DNA of 64,000 nt. Source: LMUY01 sp964247705. Lineage in GTDB: Bacteria > Pseudomonadota > Alphaproteobacteria > Acetobacterales > Acetobacteraceae. Numbering within the stretch: the first letter of the stretch is position 1; every line of letters starts with the position of its first letter. The DNA is taken from assembly GCA_964247705.1 (NCBI GenBank), contig CAXTVQ010000010.1, forward strand, positions 1-64,000, in the 5' to 3' direction. Positions 43,378 through 51,472 of the stretch are shown piece after piece. The translations under genes and the position numbers were made by a program. The notes below the pieces were generated by a model, which was given only the letters and a program-made list of their open reading frames with translations, did not search any database and was not told where the DNA came from.

Positions 43378-43479
43378 GGAGCCACCTTCCGCATCGGCTT
43401 GAGACGTAAAGGCCAGTCACCGCAATGCCGGAAAGTCTCACGAATTCAGTGACAAAGATCCCTGACCGCGAGACTGGCT

Positions 43480-43504
43480 GGTTCACCTCCAGAAGCGGTG
43501 AACC
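43480..43504 (-). terminator. Hairpin terminator of the cold-shock gene
   Basis: A perfect 8-bp inverted repeat (GGTTCACC at 43480-43487, GGTGAACC at 43497-43504) with a 9-base loop begins 16 bases after the stop codon of the minus-strand cold-shock gene. No clear T-run. Confidence 0.45.
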
Positions 43505-43519
43505 GCCTTATCAGCTAGA

Positions 43520-43723
43520 TCAGGCCAGCTTCAGGTTGCTCGCCGCTTCCTTGCCGCGCTCGTTCACCACGTCGTAGCTGACTTTCTGATTTTCATCGAG
43601 GCCACGTAGCCCGGCAGCTTGCACGGCCGTGATGTGGACGAACACGTCCTTACCGCCGCCCTGGGGCTGGATGAAGCCGAAACCCTTGTCCGGGTTGAAC
43701 CATTTAACAGTGCCGGTCGCCAT
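43520..43723 (-). CDS. Cold-shock protein (CspA family)
   Basis: A 67-residue single-strand nucleic-acid-binding OB-fold protein. MATGTVKWFNPDKGFGFI contains RNP1 (KGFGFI), and KDVFVHI contains RNP2. These act as RNA chaperones. ATG at 43721-43723 is chosen over the one three codons earlier because GAGGA sits at the right distance. It is followed by a hairpin terminator, so it is probably monocistronic. Confidence 0.95.
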   Translation of the reverse strand: MATGTVKWFNPDKGFGFIQPQGGGKDVFVHITAVQAAGLRGLDENQKVSYDVVNERGKEAASNLKLA

Positions 43724-43886
43724 TTCAGTCATTCCTCAGATAGTGCGACCACCCTAGACAAGGCCTTTCGGCCGGGGTGGGCGCTGCTGTTGCATCGTAT
43801 TGGGTGGGCCCGAGGCGCTGGAGCCATGAAGGGCCGTGGCAGCGCCATCACAGGTTAGCGCTATTTGCCATTAAAAGGAAGTTGCG

Positions 43887-44111
43887 TCAGCGCAGGTTCC
43901 GCCCCTTTTCAGCTCGCTGTTTCCAGAACGCCATGTCAGCCTCTTTGCTGAACATGACCCTGGCCCCTTTGGCCCCCCGGCTAATTCGGATCGCCCCGCC
44001 ATTGCGGGCCCTATGATCGGCAATCCACTCCAAGAGTTCCGGATCATCGCTGGTGCGTCCGTCAAATTCGAGGATGCCTGCGATGTCTTCCTGTTTTCGG
44101 CGCTTGACCAT
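43887..44111 (-). CDS. Small hypothetical protein
   Basis: A 74-residue basic protein (VKRRKQEDIAGILEFDGRTS; WIADHRARNGGAIRISRGAK; DMAFWKQRAEKGRNLR). It has no signal or membrane segment. I do not recognise a family. A GAGGA site precedes the ATG by 9 bases, and the residue pattern is protein-like, which supports it as real over frames on the other strand. Monocistronic. Confidence 0.6.
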   Translation of the reverse strand: MVKRRKQEDIAGILEFDGRTSDDPELLEWIADHRARNGGAIRISRGAKGARVMFSKEADMAFWKQRAEKGRNLR

Positions 44112-44223
44112 TGTCGTCTATCCTCAATTCCCACAACCGATTAGTTCGTCCACAAAGTAAGTGGGTCGTCAGTTCACCCGAACGATCCCACGACGGTAAG
44201 GGACTGCTATGCTGCGTTTCCAT

Positions 44224-44511
44224 TTACTCAGGAAGTCTTCTCCGGGCCACCCAGACAGCAACGCAACTGCCCAGCAAAGCGCCCAATATCGCGAAAGGCT
44301 GGAATAGCGGTGCTGGAACCGTGGTCAACGCATTTGGCCATGACAGGACCATGCTGCAGAACAGGCCGGCCGCAATGGCGATCTGGAAGCCGAATACAGC
44401 CCCCATAACCGCTCCGAATGCCACCAGTGCGCAAGGCAGCCATGCCGGCAACCGGGCCGGATGCTTCCGCTTCCCGGGATCCCAGAACTCCGCATGACCG
44501 TCAAACGGCAT
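44224..44511 (-). CDS. Small membrane protein, hypothetical
   Basis: A 95-residue protein with a short charged N terminus (FDGHAEFWDPGKRKHPARLP) and two to three hydrophobic segments (AWLPCALVAFGAVMGAVFGF; IAIAAGLFCSMVLSW; PFAILGALLGSCVAVWVARR). It has an AGGAGG ribosome site. No family recognised. Probably an inner-membrane protein. Confidence 0.65.
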   Translation of the reverse strand: MPFDGHAEFWDPGKRKHPARLPAWLPCALVAFGAVMGAVFGFQIAIAAGLFCSMVLSWPNALTTVPAPLFQPFAILGALLGSCVAVWVARRRLPE

Positions 44512-44646
44512 CGCCGCTGCCTCCTTGGCTCAAGCCCACATAATACCTCGCGTCCTGTGCAGAAGCCGTCGGCCTAAATTACCGGCGACCCATTGAACCA
44601 CTCTCTCCATTGCACGACATCGGCGCCGTTCCACTGGAGGCCGCTC

Positions 44647-45024
44647 ATGTCCTGGGCCAGCACTGTCCCGCGTTTCTCCTCTCCCGACGTCCAAACCCGC
44701 GTGAAGCGGCTTCGGCGCCTGGCATGGCTCATCGACGGTGCCTTTGGGCTGCCAGGCACCCGTTTCCGGTTTGGGCTGAACAGCGTGATCGGGCTGTTGC
44801 CTATCGGTGGAGACGCCGCCCTCGGCGCGATCTCGCTCTATATCGTCTACGAGGCGGCGCAACTCGGTGTGCCCCGTCCGCAGTTGGTCCGGATGATCGC
44901 CAATGTCGGCATGGAGGTCATAGGGGGCAGCGTTCCCGTGCTCGGGGACCTGTTCGACATGGCCCTAAAGGCCAACCTTCGCAATCTGGCGATCATCGAG
45001 CGGCATGTCGGGGTGCGGTTTTAG
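44647..45024 (+). CDS. DUF4112 domain protein
   Basis: A 125-residue protein. RVKRLRRLAWLIDGAFGLPG followed by TRFRFGLNSVIGLLPIGGDA, ALGAISLYIVYEAAQLGVPR and VPVLGDLFDMALKANLRNLA are the conserved blocks of DUF4112, a small membrane-associated family of unknown function. The ATG at 44647 is preceded by GGAGG, which rules out the longer frame. Not linked to its neighbours by spacing. Confidence 0.85.
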   Translation: MSWASTVPRFSSPDVQTRVKRLRRLAWLIDGAFGLPGTRFRFGLNSVIGLLPIGGDAALGAISLYIVYEAAQLGVPRPQLVRMIANVGMEVIGGSVPVLGDLFDMALKANLRNLAIIERHVGVRF

Positions 45025-45043
45025 CTCCCACCAAGCGCCGCTC

Positions 45044-46093
45044 CTACAAACCTCGGATCCCGAGCCTCTGCGCCAACCGGTCCAGCACCGTCGTCAGCGC
45101 CGGAACGATCGGGATCCCGTCCTTGGACCGGGCCTCCCAACGTCGTGCCCGCTCCTCCCCCGGCAGGCGGATCGCGTCCGTGCCGGGTAGGAGAGCCGAT
45201 GCGCGCAGTTCGTCCAAATGGGCCACGACGGCCGTGGCAAAGAGCGCCGGGTCGACGAAGCGGCGCACGTCCAGTGCCAGGATGAAGTGGCCGGTGTTGG
45301 TGGGCGTGGTGTCGTCGGCGTTGAAGTCCACGACGGCGCGCCCGACGCCAGCGCCGTTCAGCGTGCCGGCGAGCAGGCCCAGCACCAGGGCCAGCCCAGC
45401 GCCCTTGTAGCCGCCGATGGGGAGCAGCACGCCTTCGCCGCTGCGGGCGGAGTCGGTGAGCGGGCCGCCGGTCTGGCGGTCGATCATCCAGCCTTGCGGC
45501 ATCGGTTTGCCCTGCAGGGCGTAGTTCTTGACCGTGCCGTAGGACACGACGGTGGTGGCGATGTCCAGGATCACCGGCGGTGCGTCCCCGGCGGGGATGG
45601 CGATGGCGAGCGGATTGGTGCCGAGCAGCGCGTCCGTGCCGCCCCAGGGCGCCATGTGGTTGGCGCTGGCGACGGCGGAGTAGACCCCGATCATCCCGTG
45701 CGCCAGCGGCATCGCGGCATACAACGAGGCCGGGCCCGCGTGGTTGGAGCCGCGCACGCCCACCCAACCGACGCCCGCCTCCTGCGCCAACTCGGCGGCG
45801 ACCGCGGCGGCGCGGCTCATCACGAGGTGGCCCATCCCGTTGTCGCCATCGACCAGCGCGGTGGCGGCGGCGGTGCGGTCGACCGTGATGTTGGGCGTCC
45901 GGTTGACGGCCCCGCCCTCGATACGGCGGATGTATTGCGGCAGGCGGAAGATGCCGTGGGCATCGGCCCCCACCAGATCCGCTTCCACCATCAGCGCAGC
46001 GACAGCAGCGGCGTCCGTCTCCGGCAACCCGGCGGCGGCCAGGGCGCGGTGCGCGAACGCGGCCAGTTCCGCGGCCGGGACGCTGCGTGTCAT
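45044..46093 (-). CDS. Ldh-family (malate/L-lactate/ureidoglycolate type) NAD(P)-dependent dehydrogenase
   Basis: A 349-residue oxidoreductase of the YlbC/ComC/AllD family, which oxidises 2-hydroxy acids with NAD(P). The start VPAAELAAFAHRALAAAGLP, the segment DAHGIFRLPQYIRRIEGGAV, the active-site GVRGSNHAGPASLYAAMPLA followed by HGMIGVY, and LPIGGYKGAGLALVLGLLAG are typical. The start overlaps the cupin stop by 4 bases. It is the last gene of the left arm of the catabolic island. Confidence 0.9.
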   Translation of the reverse strand: MTRSVPAAELAAFAHRALAAAGLPETDAAAVAALMVEADLVGADAHGIFRLPQYIRRIEGGAVNRTPNITVDRTAAATALVDGDNGMGHLVMSRAAAVAAELAQEAGVGWVGVRGSNHAGPASLYAAMPLAHGMIGVYSAVASANHMAPWGGTDALLGTNPLAIAIPAGDAPPVILDIATTVVSYGTVKNYALQGKPMPQGWMIDRQTGGPLTDSARSGEGVLLPIGGYKGAGLALVLGLLAGTLNGAGVGRAVVDFNADDTTPTNTGHFILALDVRRFVDPALFATAVVAHLDELRASALLPGTDAIRLPGEERARRWEARSKDGIPIVPALTTVLDRLAQRLGIRGL

Positions 46094-46533
46094 GGTTTCA
46101 GCAGACGGTCGGTGGCGTGTTCGGCGGCAACAGGGCGGGTTTCGCCGGTGGCGGTCAGCGTGCGCGTGGCGGTGACGGAAGCGTAGGTCCAGAAGATGCG
46201 CAGCGTGCCGGTGGCGGAGGCGTTGCGGAAATAGTGCGGCAGGCCGGGCGGGATCCAGGTCGTATCGCCGGGCCCGACGGGGTGCTCGGCGCCGCCGACG
46301 ACGGCGATGGCGGCGCCGTCCAGTACGATCACGCTCTCCTCGCAGTCGTGGTAGTGCTCCTGGATCGCTCCGCCGGGTGCGATCAGGGTGATGCCGTTGA
46401 TCAGTTGGCGCGCGCCCACGCCCGGCATCACCAGCGGGATCGTGCGGTTGCCGCCGCCGCGGTCGGCGACCGGTTGGTCCGCCGGGCGGATGATGGCGGC
46501 TTGCGGCTCAGTCGGAGTGGATGTTGGCGGCAC
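46090..46533 (-). CDS. Cupin-domain protein
   Basis: A 147-residue cupin with good metal ligands: ITLIAPGGAIQEHYHDCEES (His-x-His and Glu) and IPPGLPHYFRNASATGTLRI for the second motif. The start is a GTG behind GGGGG. Its first 26 bases overlap the Bug gene, and its end overlaps the dehydrogenase start, so the three are co-translated. It may be a small isomerase or a metabolite sensor; the role is unknown. Confidence 0.85.
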   Translation of the reverse strand: MPPTSTPTEPQAAIIRPADQPVADRGGGNRTIPLVMPGVGARQLINGITLIAPGGAIQEHYHDCEESVIVLDGAAIAVVGGAEHPVGPGDTTWIPPGLPHYFRNASATGTLRIFWTYASVTATRTLTATGETRPVAAEHATDRLLKP

Positions 46534-47470
46534 GCAGGATGTCCCCCTTGGCTTGGTAATCTTGTGCGATTAGGGCCTTCAGCGCGTCCGGAGTCCCGCC
46601 GACGATTTCGTAGCCGAGATCGGTCAGTTGCTTCACCACCGCCGGATCGGCCAGGGCCGCGTTGGCGGCGGCATTCAGCTTGGCCACGATAGGGGCTGGC
46701 GTGCCGGCGGGGGCGAGCAGGGCGCCCCAGGCGGTGAACTCGAACCCCGGCACCCCGCCCTCGGCGATGGTGGGCGTATCGGGAAGCGTCGGCAGGCGGT
46801 GGGCGTCGCCTACCCCCAGGATGACCAAACGCTTGTCGGCCAGGAACGGCAGCGGTGTGGGCAGGGCGGTGAACATGACGGGGATCTGGTCCGCGACGAC
46901 GGCGTTCAGCGCGGGCGTGGTGCCGCGGAACGGGACGTGCTGCAGCTTGATACCGGCGGCGCGCATCAGCAGTTCCATTGCAATGTGCTGCGGGCTGCCC
47001 TGGCCGCCGGAGGCGAAGTCGATCGCGCCGGGCTTGGCCTTCGCCTCCGCGATGAACCCGGCGAGCGTGGTGGCGTGCAGCGACGGGCTGGCCACCAGCG
47101 CCCAGTGGATGCGGACCAGTTGGATGATCGGGACGAACGCCGTGCGTGGGTCGTAGCCGGCGTCGCTGCGGATGTTCGGCAGCACCGTCACCACGCTGTC
47201 GTTCACCGCGAGGAGGGTATAGCCGTCGGGGGCGGCATGGGCGCCGGCACGCATGCCGAGCAGGCCGGCGGCACCGGGCTGGTTGTCCACGAACAGGCTG
47301 CCGCCCAGGCTGCGGCCCATCTTGTCGGCCACGATGCGGGCCACGATGTCCACCGCGCTGCCGGCGGCGAGCGGCTCCAATAGGCGGATCGGGCGCGCAG
47401 GGTAGTCCTGCGCTTGGATTGGCCTCGGCGCCGTCAGCAGCGTTGCTGCCATCACCGCTAGGATCAGCAC
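46508..47470 (-). CDS. Tripartite tricarboxylate transporter receptor (Bug family)
   Basis: A 320-residue periplasmic receptor. A short signal peptide ends near PIQAQ, then YPARPIRLLEPLAAGSAVDI followed by VARIVADKMGRSLGGSLFVD and NQPGAAGLLGMRAGAHAAPD, the first conserved Bug block. IDFASGGQGSPQHIAMELLM and VPFRGTTPALNAVVADQIPV are the ligand loops. The proposed GTG start (47468-47470) lies behind GGGAG within the adjacent inverted repeat element; longer frames only translate that repeat. Its TctAB-type partners may be those at 53622-55603. Confidence 0.85.
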   Translation of the reverse strand: MLILAVMAATLLTAPRPIQAQDYPARPIRLLEPLAAGSAVDIVARIVADKMGRSLGGSLFVDNQPGAAGLLGMRAGAHAAPDGYTLLAVNDSVVTVLPNIRSDAGYDPRTAFVPIIQLVRIHWALVASPSLHATTLAGFIAEAKAKPGAIDFASGGQGSPQHIAMELLMRAAGIKLQHVPFRGTTPALNAVVADQIPVMFTALPTPLPFLADKRLVILGVGDAHRLPTLPDTPTIAEGGVPGFEFTAWGALLAPAGTPAPIVAKLNAAANAALADPAVVKQLTDLGYEIVGGTPDALKALIAQDYQAKGDILRAANIHSD

Positions 47471-47482
47471 CGGACGTCGGCT

Positions 47483-47599
47483 CCCTCTCCCGCGTGCGGG
47501 AGAGGGTCGGGGTGAGGGTGCGAAGGCCGCCAAACGGCCGGTGTTCGACGCCCCAGAAACCCTCACCCCCGCCCTCTCCCGTGAAGGACGGGAGAGGGC
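47483..47599. repeat. Inverted pair of REP-like palindromes
   Basis: Two hairpins, CCCTCTCCCGCG...CGGGAGAGGG at 47483-47506 and GCCCTCTCCCGT...GGGAGAGGGC at 47571-47599, are flanked on their inner sides by inverted copies of GGGGTGAGGGT (47509-47519) and ACCCTCACCCC (47559-47569). The whole unit is an inverted arrangement of one intergenic palindromic repeat, like a BIME. It lies in the gap between the Bug and amidohydrolase genes and overlaps the likely Bug leader. Confidence 0.8.
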
Positions 47600-47622
47600 G
47601 ACGCTCCAGGCAGTCCAGATGC

Positions 47623-48705
47623 TCACGCCGTCAGGCCGAACAGTTTCGTCGCGTTGCCGCCCAGGATGGCCACCGTGTCCGCCTGGCTCAGCGAGGGGGT
47701 GGCCAGGATCACGTCCACCGGGTGCAGTTCCCACGGGATGGGGAAATCGGTGCCCAGCACGACCTGGCTCGCGCCGACCTGGGCCACCAGGTGACGAACC
47801 GCTTCGGGCGTGAACACCAGCGAGTCGTAGTACATCTGGTTGAGGTATTCGCTCGGCTGCTTCTTCAGCACGATGCCGGGATTGCAGTTCTGCGGCGAGA
47901 CGAAGCAGCTATGGTCGATGCGCGGCGCATAGGACGGCAAGAACCCGCCGCCATGCGCGGCCAGCACCTTGAGGTTGGGAAGCTGGTCCAGCACGCCTTC
48001 GAGGATCAGGTGTTCCAGGCAGACCGTCGTCTCGAACGGGTAGGCGGCGGCATTGGCGAGCCAGCCATTGCCGGCAACGCGGGCGGCTACCTCCGGCACG
48101 CCTTGGGGGTGGATGAACAGCGTCGCCCCGAGTTCCTCGGCCTTGGCCAGAACGGGGCGGAAGCGGGGTTCGGAGAAGCTGGCGCCGAGCATGCTGGCGC
48201 CGATCGCCGCACCACGGATGCCGGGCTGCTTCATCGCGTCCTCGAGCTGCTTCACCGCCAGGTCGGGGAACTGCAGGGTCAGGGACGCGAAAGCGCCGAA
48301 CCGGTCCGGGTTGGCGGCGCACAGGTCGGCCAGGTGGCCGTTCTGCAGGGCCACGATGCGGGTGGCGGTGTCACGGTCGGCGCCGTACCAGAACGGGTTG
48401 ATCGACAGGATCTCCATGTCGACGCCCATCGCGTCCATCGAGCGCAGCCGCCCGTCCACGCCCTTGGCGAGGAAGTGTTCGTTCACGCCCAGGGTGGGCG
48501 GCAAGATCGACTGGCCGGCGCCACCCATCAGGGCAAGCGCGTCCTCGAAGATACAATGGCAGTGCGCGTCCACGGTCCGGACGCGCTGGCCGCCGACGGA
48601 AACGGGCACACGGGCTTGCGCTGGCGTTTGAGCCCGTGCGCGGTCCAGCATGCAGCAACTGCAGAACGCCAATCCGGCGCCCAGGAAACCCCGGCGTGAC
48701 TTCAT
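47623..48705 (-). CDS. Amidohydrolase family 2 protein with twin-arginine signal
   Basis: A 360-residue metal-dependent hydrolase or decarboxylase of the ACMSD-like TIM-barrel group. KSRRGFLGAGLAFCSC is a clear Tat-type N terminus, so export or anchoring is likely. VRTVDAHCHCIFEDAL carries the HxH metal motif; ATLFIHPQGVPEV, LKVLAAHGGGFLPSYAPRID and VVLGTDFPIPWELHPVD supply later ligands. The ATG at 48703-48705 has GGAGG. It lies between the BKACE and Bug genes, in the left arm of the TetR island. Confidence 0.87.
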   Translation of the reverse strand: MKSRRGFLGAGLAFCSCCMLDRARAQTPAQARVPVSVGGQRVRTVDAHCHCIFEDALALMGGAGQSILPPTLGVNEHFLAKGVDGRLRSMDAMGVDMEILSINPFWYGADRDTATRIVALQNGHLADLCAANPDRFGAFASLTLQFPDLAVKQLEDAMKQPGIRGAAIGASMLGASFSEPRFRPVLAKAEELGATLFIHPQGVPEVAARVAGNGWLANAAAYPFETTVCLEHLILEGVLDQLPNLKVLAAHGGGFLPSYAPRIDHSCFVSPQNCNPGIVLKKQPSEYLNQMYYDSLVFTPEAVRHLVAQVGASQVVLGTDFPIPWELHPVDVILATPSLSQADTVAILGGNATKLFGLTA

Positions 48706-48775
48706 CCTGATACCTCCCACGGCGCTTTGATGTTGGTCCGCGGCCCCGCGCGCCTCGGGGCCTGCGGTTCAGGCG

Positions 48776-49651
48776 CTACTTGGCTCGCAGGCCCAGCATC
48801 TCCCGGGCTTCGGCGACCGTCGCGATCTCGCCGCCGAGCTCGTCGACGATGTGGACGGCCTTGGCGACCATGGCGGCGTTGTCCGGAGTCAGCACACCGC
48901 GGCGCAGAGCCACCGCGTCCTCCATGCCGACGCGCACGTGGCCGCCGAGCAGGTAGGCCTGCGCCACCATCGGGAACGCCATGCGGCCGATGCCGAAACC
49001 GGCCCACACCGCGTCCGGCGGCAGCATCGAACGCGCGTAAGCCATGGTCTGCGGCGTCATCTCGAAACCGAAGCGGATGCCGGTCACGATCTGGAACAGC
49101 GCCGGGCTGTCCAGCACGCCGTCCTTGATCAGTTGCTTGGCGAGCTGGATATCGCCACTGTCGAACACCTCGAGCTCGGGCTTGCTGCCGGCTTCCTTCA
49201 TGGCCTTCGCCATCACGCTGATGCTCTCCGGCGAGTTGATCACCGCCGACGTGCCGGACCACATCGTGTTCAGGTCGAGCGTGCAGATCTCGGGCTTGAG
49301 CGCCAGCACGTGCTCGACCCGGCGCATCGGCTGCGTGAGGGTGGTGCCGGGTGCCGCGACGCTCGGATCCTCCTTGCCGGGGATGAAGCGCTGGCCCGGC
49401 CCGGTGGTGAGATTGATGATGACGTCGGTGCTGCTGTCGCGGATGCGGTCCACCACTTCGCGGTAGTGCTCCAGCTCCATGGACGGGCGCCCGTCCGGGT
49501 AGCGCACGTGGATGTGGGTGATGGCGGCCCCGGCCTTGGCGGCGCCGATGCAGGCCTCGGCAATCTGCTGCGGCGTGACCGGCAGGCCGGGATGCTGCGC
49601 CAGCGTGGTCTGGTTGCCGGTGACTGCGCAGCTTACGATGGTCTTGCTCAT
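48776..49651 (-). CDS. BKACE family (3-keto-5-aminohexanoate cleavage type) enzyme
   Basis: A 291-residue TIM-barrel enzyme that cleaves beta-keto acids with acetyl-CoA to give acetoacetate and a new acyl-CoA, using a divalent metal. KTIVSCAVTGNQTTLAQHPG, AKAGAAITHIHVRYPDGRPS (metal His-x-His), DVIINLTTGPGQR, and RVGMEDAVALRRG are family signatures. The ATG at 49649-49651 follows directly from the divergent operator region; the longer frame has no support. First gene of the left arm. Confidence 0.92.
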   Translation of the reverse strand: MSKTIVSCAVTGNQTTLAQHPGLPVTPQQIAEACIGAAKAGAAITHIHVRYPDGRPSMELEHYREVVDRIRDSSTDVIINLTTGPGQRFIPGKEDPSVAAPGTTLTQPMRRVEHVLALKPEICTLDLNTMWSGTSAVINSPESISVMAKAMKEAGSKPELEVFDSGDIQLAKQLIKDGVLDSPALFQIVTGIRFGFEMTPQTMAYARSMLPPDAVWAGFGIGRMAFPMVAQAYLLGGHVRVGMEDAVALRRGVLTPDNAAMVAKAVHIVDELGGEIATVAEAREMLGLRAK

Positions 49652-49706
49652 TGGCGCCCCTGTTCGAGCGGGTCGCTTGACAACGGACCCTGTGCACCCG
49701 ACGGTA

Positions 49707-49720
49707 TACGAACGTTCGTA
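49707..49720. promoter_or_regulatory. Palindromic operator candidate for the TetR regulator
   Basis: TACGAACGTTCGTA is a perfect 14-bp palindrome of the length typical for TetR-family operators. It lies in the 94-bp gap between the divergent BKACE and TetR genes, 26 bases before the TetR start and 56 bases before the BKACE start, a position from which it could repress both arms. Confidence 0.65.
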
Positions 49721-49745
49721 CCAGTCAAGGCGCGCAGAGAACCGC

Positions 49746-50423
49746 ATGACGACTACCGTTGCAGGGGAGATGAGGCCGGTGCGGCAACGCCTGCTCGATG
49801 CGGGCGAGTTGCTGTTTGCGGCGCATGGCTGGAACGGTGTCAGCATTCGCGCCATCGCATCGGCCGCCGATGTGAGCCTGGCCGCGCTCAACTACCATTT
49901 CGGCGAGAAAGAGAACCTGCTCGCCGAAATCTTCGCAGCGAGGGCGCAGCCGATCGCGGCGGAGCGGATGCGGTTGCTGCACGAGATCGAAGCGGGCGGC
50001 GCGCCGACGCTGGAGGCGGTGATCGAGGCGTTCCTGCGCCCGGCCTTGACCGCCGGTTCGCAGTTCGGCGGCAAGGTGTTCGTCAAGCTCCGCGCCCGGC
50101 TGGCGACCGAGCCGGAGGCGTTCAGTCGCCGCATCCTGTCCCGCGCCTTCGACGAGTCGGGCCGCCAATACATCGCGGCGCTGCAAGGCTTGCTGCCGGA
50201 GTTGCCAGCGGCCGAACTGGCGTGGCGCTTCCATTTCCTGCTCGGGGCGATGGTCTACACCATGGCCGACCCGGGGCGCATCCAGGCCTTGACCAACGGG
50301 GCGTGCGACCCGGGCGACGTGGATGCGGCGCTGCGGCACCTCGTGCCGTTCCTGGCCGCTGGTTTCCGATCACCCGCACTTACGCCTGCCGTCCGCACCA
50401 AGCGGCGCAAGATCAATTTCTAG
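49746..50423 (+). CDS. TetR-family transcriptional regulator
   Basis: A 225-residue regulator. The N-terminal helix-turn-helix is clear: VRQRLLDAGELLFAAHGWNG followed by VSIRAIASAADVSLAALNYH and FGEKENLLAEIF. The C-terminal helical part binds an unknown ligand (FLLGAMVYTMADPGRIQAL), resembling the PF17939-type domain. ATG at 49746 places the HTH at the usual position. It lies at the centre of the catabolic island, with a perfect palindrome upstream, and is followed after 9 bases by the cyclase gene. Confidence 0.92.
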   Translation: MTTTVAGEMRPVRQRLLDAGELLFAAHGWNGVSIRAIASAADVSLAALNYHFGEKENLLAEIFAARAQPIAAERMRLLHEIEAGGAPTLEAVIEAFLRPALTAGSQFGGKVFVKLRARLATEPEAFSRRILSRAFDESGRQYIAALQGLLPELPAAELAWRFHFLLGAMVYTMADPGRIQALTNGACDPGDVDAALRHLVPFLAAGFRSPALTPAVRTKRRKINF

Positions 50424-50432
50424 GAGGATCCG

Positions 50433-51425
50433 ATGGACACCAATGTCACCGCACGGCCCGAGCCCACACGCGTCACCCGCACCGAGCTGGATGCCACCGC
50501 GGCCCGGTTGAAGAACTGGGGCAAGTGGGGGCCGGACGACCAGGTCGGCACGCTGAACTACACGACCGCGGACGATATCGTCCAAGCGGCCAAGCTGGTG
50601 CGCAAGGGGCAGGTGAGCTCGCTCGCTCTGAACTACGATAAGGACGGACCTCAGGGCGGCAAGACCAAGTTCCCGCCTGTCGGCCGTTTCAACCCGGTGC
50701 ACACCATGCTGCGCAGCGGATCGGACGCCTATTCCGGCACGCTCGACAAGCGCGGCATCCGCTCGGCGGACGACATGGTGCTGTTCCCGTTGCAGGCGGG
50801 CACGCATTGGGACGGGCTCGGGCACATCTTCTTCGACAACCACATGTGGAACGGATACGACTGCCGCGAAGTGTCGTCCTTCGGTGCGGCGAAAGCGGGC
50901 ATCCACTTCACCAAGGAGAAGATGGTCGGCCGCGGCGTGCTGCTGGATATCCCGCGCCACCTCGGCCTCGACTGGCTGCCCGAGGGCTACGCGATCAAGA
51001 ACGACCTGCTGGATGCGTGCTGCGCGTCGCAAGGCGTGTCGGTCGGGCGTGGCGACCATCTGCTGGTGCGCACCGGGCAGATGGAGCAGTGCCTGGCCGC
51101 CGGGTCGTGGGACGGCTACCCCGGCGGCGACGCACCCGGCCTCGATTTCGAGACGCTCGACTGGCTGCAGGCCAAGCAGGTCTCCGCCGTGGCGACGGAC
51201 ACCTGGGGCGTGGAGGTGCGGCCGAACAACACGGACGGCATCAACCAGCCCTGGCACTGGATCTGCATTCCCATCATGGGGCTGACGATGGGCGAAATCT
51301 TCAAGCTGGACGAGCTCGCGCGGGTGTGCGCAGCGGACAAGGTCTACGATTTCCTGTTCGTCGCCCCTGCCCTGCCGATCACCGGCGCTGTCGGCTCCCC
51401 CCTCAACCCGATCGTGATACGCTGA
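50433..51425 (+). CDS. Cyclase family hydrolase (kynurenine-formamidase fold)
   Basis: A 330-residue metal-dependent hydrolase of PF04199. FPLQAGTHWDGLGHIFFDNH carries the metal ligands (HxDxxxH, with GLG in place of the usual variant with Pro), and VGRGVLLDIPRHLG and HLLVRTGQMEQ are the following blocks. Family members hydrolyse cyclic amides, formamides or lactones. GGAGG precedes the ATG. It is the first enzyme gene after the TetR gene and probably acts early in the pathway. Confidence 0.9.
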   Translation: MDTNVTARPEPTRVTRTELDATAARLKNWGKWGPDDQVGTLNYTTADDIVQAAKLVRKGQVSSLALNYDKDGPQGGKTKFPPVGRFNPVHTMLRSGSDAYSGTLDKRGIRSADDMVLFPLQAGTHWDGLGHIFFDNHMWNGYDCREVSSFGAAKAGIHFTKEKMVGRGVLLDIPRHLGLDWLPEGYAIKNDLLDACCASQGVSVGRGDHLLVRTGQMEQCLAAGSWDGYPGGDAPGLDFETLDWLQAKQVSAVATDTWGVEVRPNNTDGINQPWHWICIPIMGLTMGEIFKLDELARVCAADKVYDFLFVAPALPITGAVGSPLNPIVIR

Positions 51426-51472
51426 GCTGAACCGGCCAGCACGGCGCAGACCGTGCGGTCAAGGAGGACTCG

